From Paenibacillus cellulositrophicus (lineage in GTDB: Bacteria > Bacillota > Bacilli > Paenibacillales > Paenibacillaceae): 64,000 nt of DNA. The notes below the pieces were generated by a model. It saw only the letters and a program-made list of their open reading frames with translations. It made no database searches and was not told the DNA's origin. Shown here in pieces: positions 52,733 to 61,678 of this stretch. The stretch covers positions 1,116,001 to 1,180,000 of the forward strand of contig NZ_CP045295.1 in NCBI RefSeq assembly GCF_009363095.1, read 5' to 3'. The first letter of the stretch is position 1. The number at the start of each line of letters is the position of its first letter. Both the position numbers and the translations under genes were made by a program.

Positions 52733-53668
52733 ATGGTTAAAATTACGGCGGCGCTGGCTCTATGCTCACTGCTCATCCTTAGCGCCTGCGGAAACGAGGG
52801 ACAAAAAGACCAAAAGGCGGTCCCTCCGGCTCAAACAAGCGAAGTACAAACAAACAATTCAGGCAGCACCACAACAAACGGGACGTCCGGCGTTCAACCC
52901 GGGGGAACGGGATCAGAAAATTCTCCGGAAACAACCCAAGATCGATCGAAACAGGATCAAACGAATCAAGGCAGCGCATCCAAGCCGGATGCCAAGGATC
53001 AGCAGTCGGGTACAAAAGCGGTAAAGGTGCAGTATCGCATGAATAAAGCTTACGATATCGTTCCGAGTGTTGATGGGGTTTCGAAAAAAGTCGTACTGCT
53101 GACCTTCGACGACGGCCCTAAAAAGGCCGAGATGATCAACGGGTTGATCGATACGCTGGACAAGCATCACGCCAAGGCGATATTTTTTGTCAATGGATAC
53201 CGCGTCAAGCAGCATCCTGAGCTGTTGAAATTAATAGCGGACCGCGGGCAGACCATCGGCAACCACAGCTGGGATCACATCATCCTCAAAGATAAGCCCG
53301 AAGCGGAAGTACGCAGACAAATCGAGGATACGCAGCAGATCGTCAAGGCTACCGTTGGCAAAGCGCCTGTATTTTTCCGTCCCCCCAATGGGGCTGGCGG
53401 CGATACCGGCAAGAAAATCGCCAAGGAGAACGGTCTCCTGTACATGACCTGGTCCAACGGCTCGCTCGATTGGACGATGAGCTCCAAAAGCAGCGGCAAT
53501 GCCGACAAGGTTGTCTCGAACGTGCTGGACCAGCTGCACAGCGGTAGCAACATTTTAATGCATGAGCTTCCGTGGACCGTCGAAGCGCTGGATACGCTCC
53601 TTACCAAACTGGAAAGCAAAGGCTACACCTTTGTAGATCCCGAAAGCATTGATACTCAAATCAAGTAA
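52733..53668 (+). CDS. Polysaccharide deacetylase lipoprotein
   Basis: 311 aa. Signal peptide with lipobox LSAC (Cys19), then a long Ser/Thr/Gln-rich linker to about residue 100, then a NodB domain: TFDDGPKKAEM (catalytic and metal Asp), HSWDH (metal His pair), RPPNGAGG. It likely deacetylates peptidoglycan or another wall glycan at the outer membrane face. Function on a particular glycan is not evident. Confidence 0.88.
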   Translation: MVKITAALALCSLLILSACGNEGQKDQKAVPPAQTSEVQTNNSGSTTTNGTSGVQPGGTGSENSPETTQDRSKQDQTNQGSASKPDAKDQQSGTKAVKVQYRMNKAYDIVPSVDGVSKKVVLLTFDDGPKKAEMINGLIDTLDKHHAKAIFFVNGYRVKQHPELLKLIADRGQTIGNHSWDHIILKDKPEAEVRRQIEDTQQIVKATVGKAPVFFRPPNGAGGDTGKKIAKENGLLYMTWSNGSLDWTMSSKSSGNADKVVSNVLDQLHSGSNILMHELPWTVEALDTLLTKLESKGYTFVDPESIDTQIK

Positions 53669-53683
53669 GGGATCATGCAATGC

Positions 53684-53714
53684 ACAAAAAAGCAGCCGGC
53701 AATCGGCTGCTTTT
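53684..53714. terminator. Bidirectional terminator
   Basis: Stem AGCAGCCG/CGGCTGCT flanked by A and T runs between converging genes. Confidence 0.88.
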
Positions 53715-53720
53715 ACTCGT

Positions 53721-54569
53721 TTATCTGTGTTTTTCTATGGGATCTGTCCTTAGCGTAAGGACATGCATTTCTGCAGGGCAGCACAGGCGTAGCGGAACGC
53801 GTCTTGTGCCGAAACCGCGGCTGATCAGCATGAGCGGCCGGCGGACCTCCGCTTCCGGCTGCTCCCATTCAAACCATCCCGAAGCATACTTGCGGTAAAA
53901 TTGATTCAGCCGGACCGGTCCGAGCCAAGGCAGCGTAATTTGTCCGCCATGGGTATGGCCGGCAAGCACAAGGTCCGCCTGGATCGTCTTCTGCTTCTGC
54001 AGCCAGGCCGGGTCATGAACGGCTAGGATGCGGCATTCCGCACCGGCATCACGGACAGGCAGCTGTGGAACCGGAGGATAATCGTTTCGTTTGTACCGCG
54101 GATAATCAACACCGGTTAACCAGATGCGTGCGCCGTTTCGCAGCAGAGGAACGTTCTCATCGCGCAGCAAAGTGACTCCGCATGCGTTCATCAGCTTTTC
54201 CAAACCTTCGGGATCGGCCTTATAATCATGGTTGCCGTATACGGCATACACCGGGGCGATCTCGGCGAACAGCCTTAAGTTGTGCTCCACCTGGCTCAGC
54301 GGTACATTCCGTTCCATAATATCCCCGCCAAGGATCACCCAATCAACCGTTCCGGCCAGCTGCCGAATCGTCTTCCCCGTCAGCCTTCTGCTATGCAGAT
54401 CCGATATGAACAGGAGCTTGCAGCCGTCAAAGGGCTTTGGCAGCCTCTCCAGCCTCACGTCGTCCTGGTGAACCAGCTCCAGCCTCGCCTCATACGACAT
54501 CCTGGCGTAAAGCGCCGCAGCCGCAGCCGCAACGCCTGCCCCCGCCCAGACGAGCCAGGGGGCTACCAT
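53721..54569 (-). CDS. Metallophosphoesterase (YkuE/YpbG type)
   Basis: 282 aa with N-terminal membrane anchor (about 5-22) and calcineurin-like motifs: FISDLHSRR, GGDIMER, YGNHDYK, AVHDPAWL, GHTHGGQ. Probably faces the outside or cytoplasm at the membrane; YkuE-type enzymes act in envelope metabolism. It overlaps the next gene by 7 bases. Confidence 0.87.
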   Translation of the reverse strand: MVAPWLVWAGAGVAAAAAALYARMSYEARLELVHQDDVRLERLPKPFDGCKLLFISDLHSRRLTGKTIRQLAGTVDWVILGGDIMERNVPLSQVEHNLRLFAEIAPVYAVYGNHDYKADPEGLEKLMNACGVTLLRDENVPLLRNGARIWLTGVDYPRYKRNDYPPVPQLPVRDAGAECRILAVHDPAWLQKQKTIQADLVLAGHTHGGQITLPWLGPVRLNQFYRKYASGWFEWEQPEAEVRRPLMLISRGFGTRRVPLRLCCPAEMHVLTLRTDPIEKHR

Positions 54570-55006
54570 AGATCCTCCAGCGGGGGGGCGCCCTTAATTC
54601 CCCAATAAACAAGAAATGCCGTTAAACCGATAAATAAAAAGATTAAAGAGTTCGTAAAATATTTACTGATCTTGATTCGCCGGGAACCGTAAGTGTCCGC
54701 TCTTGCCGGAACGGCGGATTCGCCTTCCGTCTCCCTTTTTCCGGCAGTCCGGTTACTCCGACGGGACTGCGGGGCTGCCGCCGAGCCGGAAGCGGCTGCA
54801 GCAGTTCTGGCGGCCGCCGGCCGCTTCCCTGCATTTCCTGCCGTTTTTCCGCGTCTCAGCGTTCCGGCCGCCCGTGTTGAAGACGTCTCTGCTGCCTTGG
54901 ACTTGGGCGGAGTCCGTTTACCGGCACCGGCTGAAGGCGCCTTTTTTACCGGGGTCTTCTTCCGATTTTTTCTGTACGTTTCAACTCTGCTCAATTCGCT
55001 GTTCAT
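54563..55006 (-). CDS. Basic, Ala/Lys/Arg-rich protein with C-terminal membrane helix
   Basis: 147 aa from ATG 55006 (GGAGGGAAG). Residues 1-108 are low-complexity and strongly basic (many K, R, A, S, T), then one membrane helix near residues 118-137 (YFTNSLIFLFIGLTAFLVYWGI). The layout suggests a tail-anchored protein whose basic part meets DNA, RNA or acidic polymers. Position resembles ypbE, but no LysM domain is seen. Function unknown. Confidence 0.75.
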   Translation of the reverse strand: MNSELSRVETYRKNRKKTPVKKAPSAGAGKRTPPKSKAAETSSTRAAGTLRRGKTAGNAGKRPAAARTAAAASGSAAAPQSRRSNRTAGKRETEGESAVPARADTYGSRRIKISKYFTNSLIFLFIGLTAFLVYWGIKGAPPLEDLW

Positions 55007-55596
55007 GCTTCCCTCCGAAATCGAATCACTAGCCCGGATACACAATCAATCATAAAATGGCATAAGACCGGGGCAAGCAGTGTTCCGGAATGTATGTAGA
55101 TATATCCGAGGCCGTAACTGCTCAAAAAAACCCAGCCGGTTGGAATCCAGTGCTTCAAATACCGGACGTGAATGACCGCAAATAATATACTGGTCCAATA
55201 CGGACCGAACGCATGCTGTACGGCTCCACGGAACAGCAGCTCCTCGCATACCGCCACGACCGCGGAGATGACTATAATATGCCATACGGGACGGCGCTGG
55301 AACAGCATGTTGTTGATTCCGCCGTCATCCATCACTTCCTCCGGCGTAATCCGGGAGACGAGGAAATCGACGGCAAACATAACGGCGGCCAGCCCAAGCC
55401 CCCATGCCGCAACCTGTCCGGGATGCTGAAGCTGAAACAAGGCAAGCGGATTTCTTCGCTGCAGCAGAATCCACACGAGACCGATCAATAAGGTTAGGCC
55501 CTGGGTGATATACAGATTGATCAGAAGTAGACGGTCATTCAGCTGTTCAGGCTTAGCCTGCTGAATTTTGGGTAATTTCCATTTCCTTTTTTTCAT
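55003..55596 (-). CDS. ypbD: CPBP-family intramembrane metalloprotease (YpbD-like)
   Basis: 197 aa, about six helices. Family motifs: EELLFRG (EExxxR), FAVIHVRYLKHW and HFMIDC (third motif). CPBP proteins are CAAX-protease-like; substrate unknown. It overlaps the downstream gene by 4 bases. Position as B. subtilis ypbD. A repeated hairpin element lies about 50 bases upstream. Confidence 0.86.
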   Translation of the reverse strand: MKKRKWKLPKIQQAKPEQLNDRLLLINLYITQGLTLLIGLVWILLQRRNPLALFQLQHPGQVAAWGLGLAAVMFAVDFLVSRITPEEVMDDGGINNMLFQRRPVWHIIVISAVVAVCEELLFRGAVQHAFGPYWTSILFAVIHVRYLKHWIPTGWVFLSSYGLGYIYIHSGTLLAPVLCHFMIDCVSGLVIRFRREA

Positions 55597-55648
55597 GATG
55601 AGGCCTGCCTGTCTATTAAGTTTCTGTTACTAGAGTGGTTGCAAACAT

Positions 55649-55706
55649 CCCACAACGTGAAGGTGTTACTCCAACATCTGTTTGTGTTCTGCGGGACCCC
55701 CGAAAT
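55649..55706 (-). repeat. Repeated leader hairpin element, copy B
   Basis: Similar to 35524-35583. On the minus strand UCCCGCA(g)AAC pairs with GUUGUGGGA, and CGGG-GGU-CCCG is the competing short hairpin. It lies upstream of the ypbD-like gene. Confidence 0.6.
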
Positions 55707-55795
55707 ATATGATTTAACTTTGTTAAAAAAGTCCTCCCAGCATTAGAATCATAGCAGATTAAGAGCAGAACATTCAAGGGAAGCACTTTTACCTA

Positions 55796-55825
55796 TTGAC
55801 ACGTCTGATAGACGCGTGATACATT
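55796..55825 (+). promoter_or_regulatory. serA promoter
   Basis: -35 TTGACA (55796-55801), 18-base spacer, -10 TACATT (55820-55825). The spacer contains CGTCTgatAGACG, a small palindrome. Confidence 0.7.
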
Positions 55826-55831
55826 ATGGAA

Positions 55832-56111
55832 AAATTAATTGAGCGAAACACGATGAAGGAAAGAAGAGGCTTTATCGTCTCCAGAGAGCCGGTGGTTGGT
55901 GCAAACCGGTGACAGAGAAGTCATCTTTAGCGTTCCAGAGCAACTGCATTGAACTATCCAGTAGGTGCAGTCGGATGATTCCGTTATCAATCAGGTCTCC
56001 AATCGGAAGACCTTGAGGCTGCCGTTCGCAAAGACGGCGGTGAATTAGGGTGGCACCACGATAACTCTCGTCCCTTACTACGGAAGTAGTATGCGGATCG
56101 GGAGTTTTTTT
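55832..56111 (+). ncRNA. T-box leader of serA
   Basis: The T-box core AGGGTGGCACCACG is at 56047-56060. Stem I with AGAGA and the apical GGTTGGTGCAAACC lies around 55890-55920. The terminator (CTCTCGtCCC/GGatCGGGAG then seven T) ends near 56111. Serine codons AGC (55929-55931) and TCC (55934-55936) both fall in the likely specifier region; I could not decide which is used. It should let uncharged tRNA-Ser raise serA expression. Confidence 0.9.
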
Positions 56112-56320
56112 GTTGTCCAACTTAGAATAATGAGAAAAATCCGGCCAGCTGCACGTTCATCCTTTGGCACAGTACCGCGTTGCTTTACGGAATGGACTTA
56201 GGCGTCCGCCTGATTGCCTCGCATAGGCTCAGCGGCTCCACTTTCGGCTTCACGGATATGTTCCTATCGGACATGTCCTTATATATAAGCGTTCTAGATA
56301 TTTAAGGAGGATGGAAACCA
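56112..56320 (+). other. Leader region between T-box terminator and serA
   Basis: About 200 bases without gene or recognised motif. Confidence 0.5.
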
Positions 56321-57916
56321 ATGTTTAAAGTGTTAGTATCGGATCCGATCAGCGATCTCGGAATCCAGCAGTTAGTCGATGCACCTGATGTCACGGTAGA
56401 GAAAAATACAGGGCTCTCCGAAGACGAGCTTGCGGCGATCATCGGGGATTATGACGCCCTTCTCGTTCGCAGCCAAACGCGTGTTACCGAAAAAATTATG
56501 GCCGCGGGAACCCGCCTGAAAGTCGTCGGCCGCGCCGGTGTCGGCGTGGACAACATCGACCTCGAAGCGGCAACCCAACGCGGCATCATCGTTATTAATG
56601 CCCCTGACGGCAATACGATAACAACCTGCGAGCATACCTTTGCGATGATGATGGCACTGGCCCGTCACATCCCACAAGCTTATGCCAAAACGATCGGCGG
56701 AACCTGGGACCGCAAATCGTTCGTTGGCGTCGAGCTTCGCAACAAAACGCTCGGCGTACTGGGTATGGGACGGATCGGCAGCGAGGTGGCCAAACGTGCA
56801 AAAGCGTTCGGCATGAACATTCTGGCATTCGACCCGTTCCTGACCCAGGAACGCGCCGAGAAGCTCGAAGTGAAGCTGGCAACGGTGGACGATATTATCC
56901 GGAATGCCGATTTTATGACAGTGCATACGCCGCTTACGCCGGAGACCCGTCATATGATTTCCCGTCCGCAATTTGAAGTGATGAAAAAGGGTATGCGCAT
57001 CATCAACTGCGCCCGCGGTGGCGTCATTGACGAGATGGCCCTGGTTGAAGCGATCGATGAAGGCATCGTTGCCGGCGCCGCATTCGACGTGTTTGAATCG
57101 GAACCGCCGCAGCAGGACCATCCGTTCCTGAACCATCCGAAGATTATCGTTACGCCTCACCTCGGCGCTTCCACCATCGAAGCTCAGGAGAACGTAGCCA
57201 TTGACGTGTCCGAAGAAGTGCTGCATATTCTGCGCGACGAGCCGTTCAAGAACGCCGTCAACATGCCGCCGGTGGCACCGAGCATCATGAGCCGTCTGCA
57301 ACCTTACTTCTCGCTCGGGGAGAAACTGGGCAGCTTTGCCGCCCAAATTACGAAAAACCAGGCGATCCATGAAATTCATGTGGACTATGCGGGAGATTTG
57401 TCCGACATCGACACCCTTCCGCTGACTCGCTATATCGTCAAAGGCGTGCTTGCCCACCACCTTGGCAGTGAAGTCAATATTGTCAACTGCATGCATCTCG
57501 CCAAAAACCGTGAAGTCAACGTGGCCGTATCCACTGCTCCTAAATCCAAAGGCTTTACGAACCTGCTTACCGTTACCCTCAAAACCTCCGAAAACGAAGA
57601 GCGTCTGGTAGCGGGCACCCTGCTTAACGGCTATGGCGAGCGGATCGTGCAGCTGAACAAGTTCCCTGTCGATATCGCTCCGGAGGGTCATCAAATCCTG
57701 ATTTCCCATAACGACAAACCGGGTATTATCGGCCAAGTCGGAACGCTGCTCGGCAAGAACGACGTTAACATCGCTTCGATGCAGGTCGGCCGGAAAATAA
57801 TCGGCGGCGAAGCCATCATGATTCTGACCGTCGACAAAGGCGTGCAGAAAGAAGTGCTGAATGAGCTGACGACGATTCCAGAACTCAACAGTGCCGTCGA
57901 AATCGTCCTTTCCTAA
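56321..57916 (+). CDS. serA: D-3-phosphoglycerate dehydrogenase
   Basis: 531 aa, long form with ASB and ACT domains. NAD motif GVLGMGRIGSEVAKRAKAFG (about 145-165), active-site NCARGGVIDEMAL and HLGASTIEAQENVA, C-terminal ACT domain from about 455 (ILISHNDKPGIIGQVGTLLGKNDVNIASMQVG). First step of serine synthesis. TAAGGAGG precedes the ATG; controlled by a T-box. Confidence 0.97.
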   Translation: MFKVLVSDPISDLGIQQLVDAPDVTVEKNTGLSEDELAAIIGDYDALLVRSQTRVTEKIMAAGTRLKVVGRAGVGVDNIDLEAATQRGIIVINAPDGNTITTCEHTFAMMMALARHIPQAYAKTIGGTWDRKSFVGVELRNKTLGVLGMGRIGSEVAKRAKAFGMNILAFDPFLTQERAEKLEVKLATVDDIIRNADFMTVHTPLTPETRHMISRPQFEVMKKGMRIINCARGGVIDEMALVEAIDEGIVAGAAFDVFESEPPQQDHPFLNHPKIIVTPHLGASTIEAQENVAIDVSEEVLHILRDEPFKNAVNMPPVAPSIMSRLQPYFSLGEKLGSFAAQITKNQAIHEIHVDYAGDLSDIDTLPLTRYIVKGVLAHHLGSEVNIVNCMHLAKNREVNVAVSTAPKSKGFTNLLTVTLKTSENEERLVAGTLLNGYGERIVQLNKFPVDIAPEGHQILISHNDKPGIIGQVGTLLGKNDVNIASMQVGRKIIGGEAIMILTVDKGVQKEVLNELTTIPELNSAVEIVLS

Positions 57917-57938
57917 TCGGTCCATACTTTATTAAGAA

Positions 57939-57981
57939 CAGCGTAAGCAGGTTCAAGTGAGCCTGGCTTACGCTGTTTTTT
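57939..57981 (+). terminator. Terminator after serA
   Basis: Stem CAGCGTAAGC(AGG)/(CCT)GGCTTACGCTG followed by six T. Confidence 0.88.
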
Positions 57982-58041
57982 GTTGGTGGGGAAAATAAGC
58001 TGATGTTCCACGTTGAACAAGATTAATCTTTTTTCTTCAAC

Positions 58042-58068
58042 AAAAAAACACCCCGTCAGAGGTGTTTC
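58042..58068 (-). terminator. Terminator after resE
   Basis: Stem AAACACC/GGTGTTT with seven U on the minus strand. Confidence 0.85.
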
Positions 58069-58082
58069 CTGTTCTTTTTCCA

Positions 58083-59516
58083 TTATTTACGGCTTTCGAC
58101 AGGCAGCAGCATCGTAAAGGCCGTTCCTTCGCCCAGGATGCTGTCCACCTGAATGCTGCCCTGGTGCGATTCTACGATGTTCTTAACAATGGCTAGCCCA
58201 AGACCCGTTCCGACCGATTCCCCGCGTACCCGTGCCTTGTCCGCCTTGTAAAACCGTTCAAACACGAACGGCAGATCCTCCGGCGGAATGCCTACGCCCT
58301 CGTCCTTCACCACGATTCGGATCATCGGCTTGTTGTCCGACAGGACACGGTCGGCAAGGATGCTGATCTTCTTCTCTTCAGGCGTGTGCCTGAACGCATT
58401 GTCCAGCAGGTTGGTCATCACCTGCTCCAAACGGTCTTCGTCGGCCTCCTCAAGCACCATATCCTCTGTCTTGCGGTCATAAAGAAGCTCGATATTCCGC
58501 TCCTTGGCCCGTACCGTAAACTTGCGGTATACGCGCTCGAGCAGCTCGTTGAGGTCAAGCTGCTTTTTGGCCATGTCGACATGCCCCGCTTCCATCCGCG
58601 CCATGTCAAGCAGATCCTTAACCAGCCGCCCCATGCGAAGGGATTCGTCATGAATGACCTGAATCAGTTCCTGGCTCTCCTCCGGCGACGTCGCCATGCC
58701 ATCCAGCAGCGCTTCGCTGTATCCCTGCATCATGGACAGCGGCGTACGGATCTCATGCGACACGTTGGCAACGAAGTCCTGGCGCATTTTCTCCAGCTGC
58801 ACTTCCTCGGTTACGTTGCGGAGCACCGCAACCGCCCCGCGGATGTCGTTGTCCGAATACAGAGGCGCCATATGAACCGACCAGACGCCCTGCTTGACGT
58901 GAAGATTCGTGCTCGTGTCGCCGCTGCCCTCCAGCATATTGTCGAACAGGTCCAGCAAAGGCTCGGGTACCTGCTGTTCTTCCTCCCCTTCGGCGTCCTC
59001 CTGGTCCAAGTTCCAGTGGATATCCTTCCATTGGGTGATCAGCTTCTGTCCCGGTGGATTCGTCAAGATCACCTTGCCTGAAGTATCGAACGTAATGACC
59101 CCGTCGCTCATACTTCGGAGGACGCTCGCCAAATGCTCCTTTTCCTGGTTCAAGTTGCGGATGTTGTCTTCCAGCTCAGCCGCCATATGATTGAACGTGT
59201 TCGCCAGCTTCCCGATCTCGTCGCTCGTATTGATCGACAGGCGCGTGTTGTACTCGCCTTTACGGATCGCTTCGGTAGCCTGAATCATCTGCTGCATCGG
59301 CTGCGTAATCTTCGTCAGCAGAAACAGCGCAAAGAAGGTCGTCATTGAAAACCCGATGATCGCCGTGTACGTAAACAGCCGCTTGATGTCCCCGGAGTTC
59401 GAATAATTCATATCGATGTATGGAAGCAGAAATAACCCGAGAATAATCAGGATGCATGCTACCAGGCAGATGATGGTCGCCCAGAGCTTCCCGACAAGAG
59501 AGGTCCAGAAATTCAT
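58083..59516 (-). CDS. resE: Sensor histidine kinase ResE with a minimal outside loop
   Basis: 477 aa. Two membrane helices (about 10-34 and 46-67) with only about ten residues between, HAMP (68-120), a PAS-like domain (about 135-235), HisKA with NVSHEIRTPL, and HATPase with NLLDNAFRHT, DEGVGIPPED and GTGLGLAIV. B. subtilis ResE (589 aa) has a large extracytoplasmic domain that is missing here. It pairs with ResD, one base downstream of its stop. Redox signal sensing may rest on the PAS domain (inference). Confidence 0.92.
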   Translation of the reverse strand: MNFWTSLVGKLWATIICLVACILIILGLFLLPYIDMNYSNSGDIKRLFTYTAIIGFSMTTFFALFLLTKITQPMQQMIQATEAIRKGEYNTRLSINTSDEIGKLANTFNHMAAELEDNIRNLNQEKEHLASVLRSMSDGVITFDTSGKVILTNPPGQKLITQWKDIHWNLDQEDAEGEEEQQVPEPLLDLFDNMLEGSGDTSTNLHVKQGVWSVHMAPLYSDNDIRGAVAVLRNVTEEVQLEKMRQDFVANVSHEIRTPLSMMQGYSEALLDGMATSPEESQELIQVIHDESLRMGRLVKDLLDMARMEAGHVDMAKKQLDLNELLERVYRKFTVRAKERNIELLYDRKTEDMVLEEADEDRLEQVMTNLLDNAFRHTPEEKKISILADRVLSDNKPMIRIVVKDEGVGIPPEDLPFVFERFYKADKARVRGESVGTGLGLAIVKNIVESHQGSIQVDSILGEGTAFTMLLPVESRK

Positions 59517-59517
59517 G

Positions 59518-60234
59518 TTATTTCGGTACCTCGAGCTTGTAGCCTACGCCCCAGACGGTGGTGATCATCGCCGCCGACTCCGGTGATACCTTGTTCAGCT
59601 TCTCCCGCAGGCGCTTTACGTGCGTGTCGACCGTCCGCAGGTCGCCGAAAAATTCATAGTTCCATACATCCTTCAGCAATTCTTCCCGGGAAAAAACCTT
59701 GTCCGGCGAGACCGCCAGGTAATGCAGCAGCTCGTATTCCTTAGGCGTCAAGCTGACCTCTTGTCCGTTCGCTGTCACCCGGTGGGCATCGTGCTCAATC
59801 ACAAGATGCGGGAACACGATGTTGTTGCTCGAATTCGTTTCCTTCGACAGATACGCCGTTGCCGAAGAGCGCCGCAAAATCGCTTTTACCCGGTAAATGA
59901 CTTCCCTCGGGCTGAAGGGTTTCACGACGTAATCGTCCGCGCCGACTTCAAAGCCTTGAACCCGGTTGATCTCCTCGCCCTTGGCGGTCAGCATCAGCAC
60001 CGGCGTCGATTTGAGCTGGCGCAGCCGGTTGCACACCTCGATGCCGTCCATGCCGGGCAGCATCAAGTCCAGCATGATCAGGCCATAATCCTGATTGGAA
60101 GCTTTACGGAGCGCGGTTTCGCCGTCCTCGGCCTCCTCGACTTCATAGCCCTCCTTCTCCAAATACATTTTCAGCAGGCGGCGGATCCGTTCCTCGTCGT
60201 CCACGACCAGGATCCGGTTTGTATGTTCTGACAT
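59518..60234 (-). CDS. resD: Response regulator ResD
   Basis: 238 aa OmpR-type regulator: receiver domain with DD12-13, phosphoacceptor in LIMLDLMLPGMDG and K in LTAKGEE; winged helix (LTPKEYELLHYLAVSPDKVFSREELLKDVW). It controls respiration and cytochrome biogenesis genes in bacilli. Confidence 0.95.
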   Translation of the reverse strand: MSEHTNRILVVDDEERIRRLLKMYLEKEGYEVEEAEDGETALRKASNQDYGLIMLDLMLPGMDGIEVCNRLRQLKSTPVLMLTAKGEEINRVQGFEVGADDYVVKPFSPREVIYRVKAILRRSSATAYLSKETNSSNNIVFPHLVIEHDAHRVTANGQEVSLTPKEYELLHYLAVSPDKVFSREELLKDVWNYEFFGDLRTVDTHVKRLREKLNKVSPESAAMITTVWGVGYKLEVPK

Positions 60235-60298
60235 AAGACAACCTCAACCCCTTCTATGTTTCTGTGAAGAACTTGTCATAACTCCATGCTAATCTTAA

Positions 60299-60342
60299 CA
60301 AAAATCCGTTTCAACATCCAAGCGAGCAATGTGAAACGGATT
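60299..60342 (-). terminator. Terminator between resC and resD
   Basis: Stem AATCCGTTTCA/TGAAACGGATT (60303-60313 with 60332-60342) and U-rich tail; suggests resABC and resDE can be separate units with partial read-through. Confidence 0.82.
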
Positions 60343-60415
60343 ATTCAGTGCTAAATGGATTGAGCTAGAGTAACAATTGGCTCCAGTTCAATCTATATAA
60401 ATTGTCATAACTGGA

Positions 60416-61678
60416 TCAGTTTGTACCCGCATAGGAGTGAAGTCCGGCAATGACCAGGTTCACGCCGACGAGGGTAAACATGACTACCAGGAAGCCGAGA
60501 ACCGACAGCCATGACGACTGCCGCCCCTGCCAGCCGCGGGACAATCTGAGATGCAGGTAGGCACTGTAGAACAGCCAGCAGATGAGCGCCCACACTTCTT
60601 TCGGATCCCATCCCCAGAAGCGTCCCCAGGCCACCTGAGCCCAAATCATCGCAAAGATCAATGCGCCGAGCGTAAAGATCGGAAACCCGATGGCGATCGC
60701 ACGGTAGCTGATCTCATCCAAATCATCGGGGTCGATCCCGTCCAGGAACGGAGAGGCCGCACGGCCAAGCGGCTTGCGCGCGATCAACCGGAGGATTCCG
60801 TACAGGATAATGCCGGAGATCACCGTCCAAATAATCGTGTTGAACTTGCGTCCCGCGTTGATCCCGTTCATCCAGGACGGAGCGCTGAACAGCGGCTTCG
60901 TCATGCCGAGGAACGGCTGATAGCTTTCGATCTTGCTTTGGTACGGCGCAACGATCGGCGGCAGCTTGTATTCGACGGTCTGCGTAACGCTCGTCGTTTG
61001 CCCGGCCGTTCCGGAAGCCTTCGTCTGGGTGAACACGGATTCATAACCGGCTGCGCGGAAGGCGAAGACCGTAATGATAAACGAGATAACCAGAATGATC
61101 GAGAAAAATACGATTTCGACCCAGCGCTGCTGGCGTCTGTCCTTTTTATCCGTGCTGCTGAAATTCACCGTGCGCAGCAGGTACATAAAGCCTGCTGCAA
61201 ATGCGATCGCGAAGAACGACTCTCCGGCCGCCGCCATCGTGACGTGGATTTTCAGCCAATAGGACTGCAGCGACGGAATCAGCGGCTGCACCTCCTGCGG
61301 AAATACCGCGGCGTATGCCATAATGATGATCGTGATCGGAACGGCGAACAAGCCGAGTATCGTTTTGCGGTAAATGAGATATACCACCGTAAACGCCACC
61401 ATGACCATCATCGAAAGGAATGACATGAATTCGTACATGTTGCTGACGGGAATATGTCCGCCACCCGCCCACCGGGTAAAGAAGTACGTTAGCTCCAGCA
61501 CCAGGCCGAGGGAGGATACCCCGAACGCGATATTCCCCCACTTCCTGCGGTGCGACTCCGGATCCCTGTTGCTCCACCGACGGCCCATAATAGCGACCGC
61601 GAACAGGATGAACGCCGCGCAGTACAGGAAGAATGCGACGACGAACATGTTGCTGCTGAAATTTAACAATCCACTCAT
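60416..61678 (-). CDS. resC: Cytochrome c biogenesis protein ResC (CcsA family)
   Basis: 420 aa, eight or more helices. The tryptophan-rich haem-binding WGRFWGWDPKEVWALICW motif is clear, with conserved His in flanking segments. With ResB it exports haem and attaches it to apocytochrome c, including the QcrC haem domain encoded in this window. Overlaps resB by 4 bases. Confidence 0.95.
   Translation of the reverse strand: MSGLLNFSSNMFVVAFFLYCAAFILFAVAIMGRRWSNRDPESHRRKWGNIAFGVSSLGLVLELTYFFTRWAGGGHIPVSNMYEFMSFLSMMVMVAFTVVYLIYRKTILGLFAVPITIIIMAYAAVFPQEVQPLIPSLQSYWLKIHVTMAAAGESFFAIAFAAGFMYLLRTVNFSSTDKKDRRQQRWVEIVFFSIILVISFIITVFAFRAAGYESVFTQTKASGTAGQTTSVTQTVEYKLPPIVAPYQSKIESYQPFLGMTKPLFSAPSWMNGINAGRKFNTIIWTVISGIILYGILRLIARKPLGRAASPFLDGIDPDDLDEISYRAIAIGFPIFTLGALIFAMIWAQVAWGRFWGWDPKEVWALICWLFYSAYLHLRLSRGWQGRQSSWLSVLGFLVVMFTLVGVNLVIAGLHSYAGTN

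Noticed and set aside
56372..57925. 517-aa open frame antisense to serA
   Set aside because: Shadow frame of a clearly coding gene; no family features and it covers serA exactly in the complementary frame.
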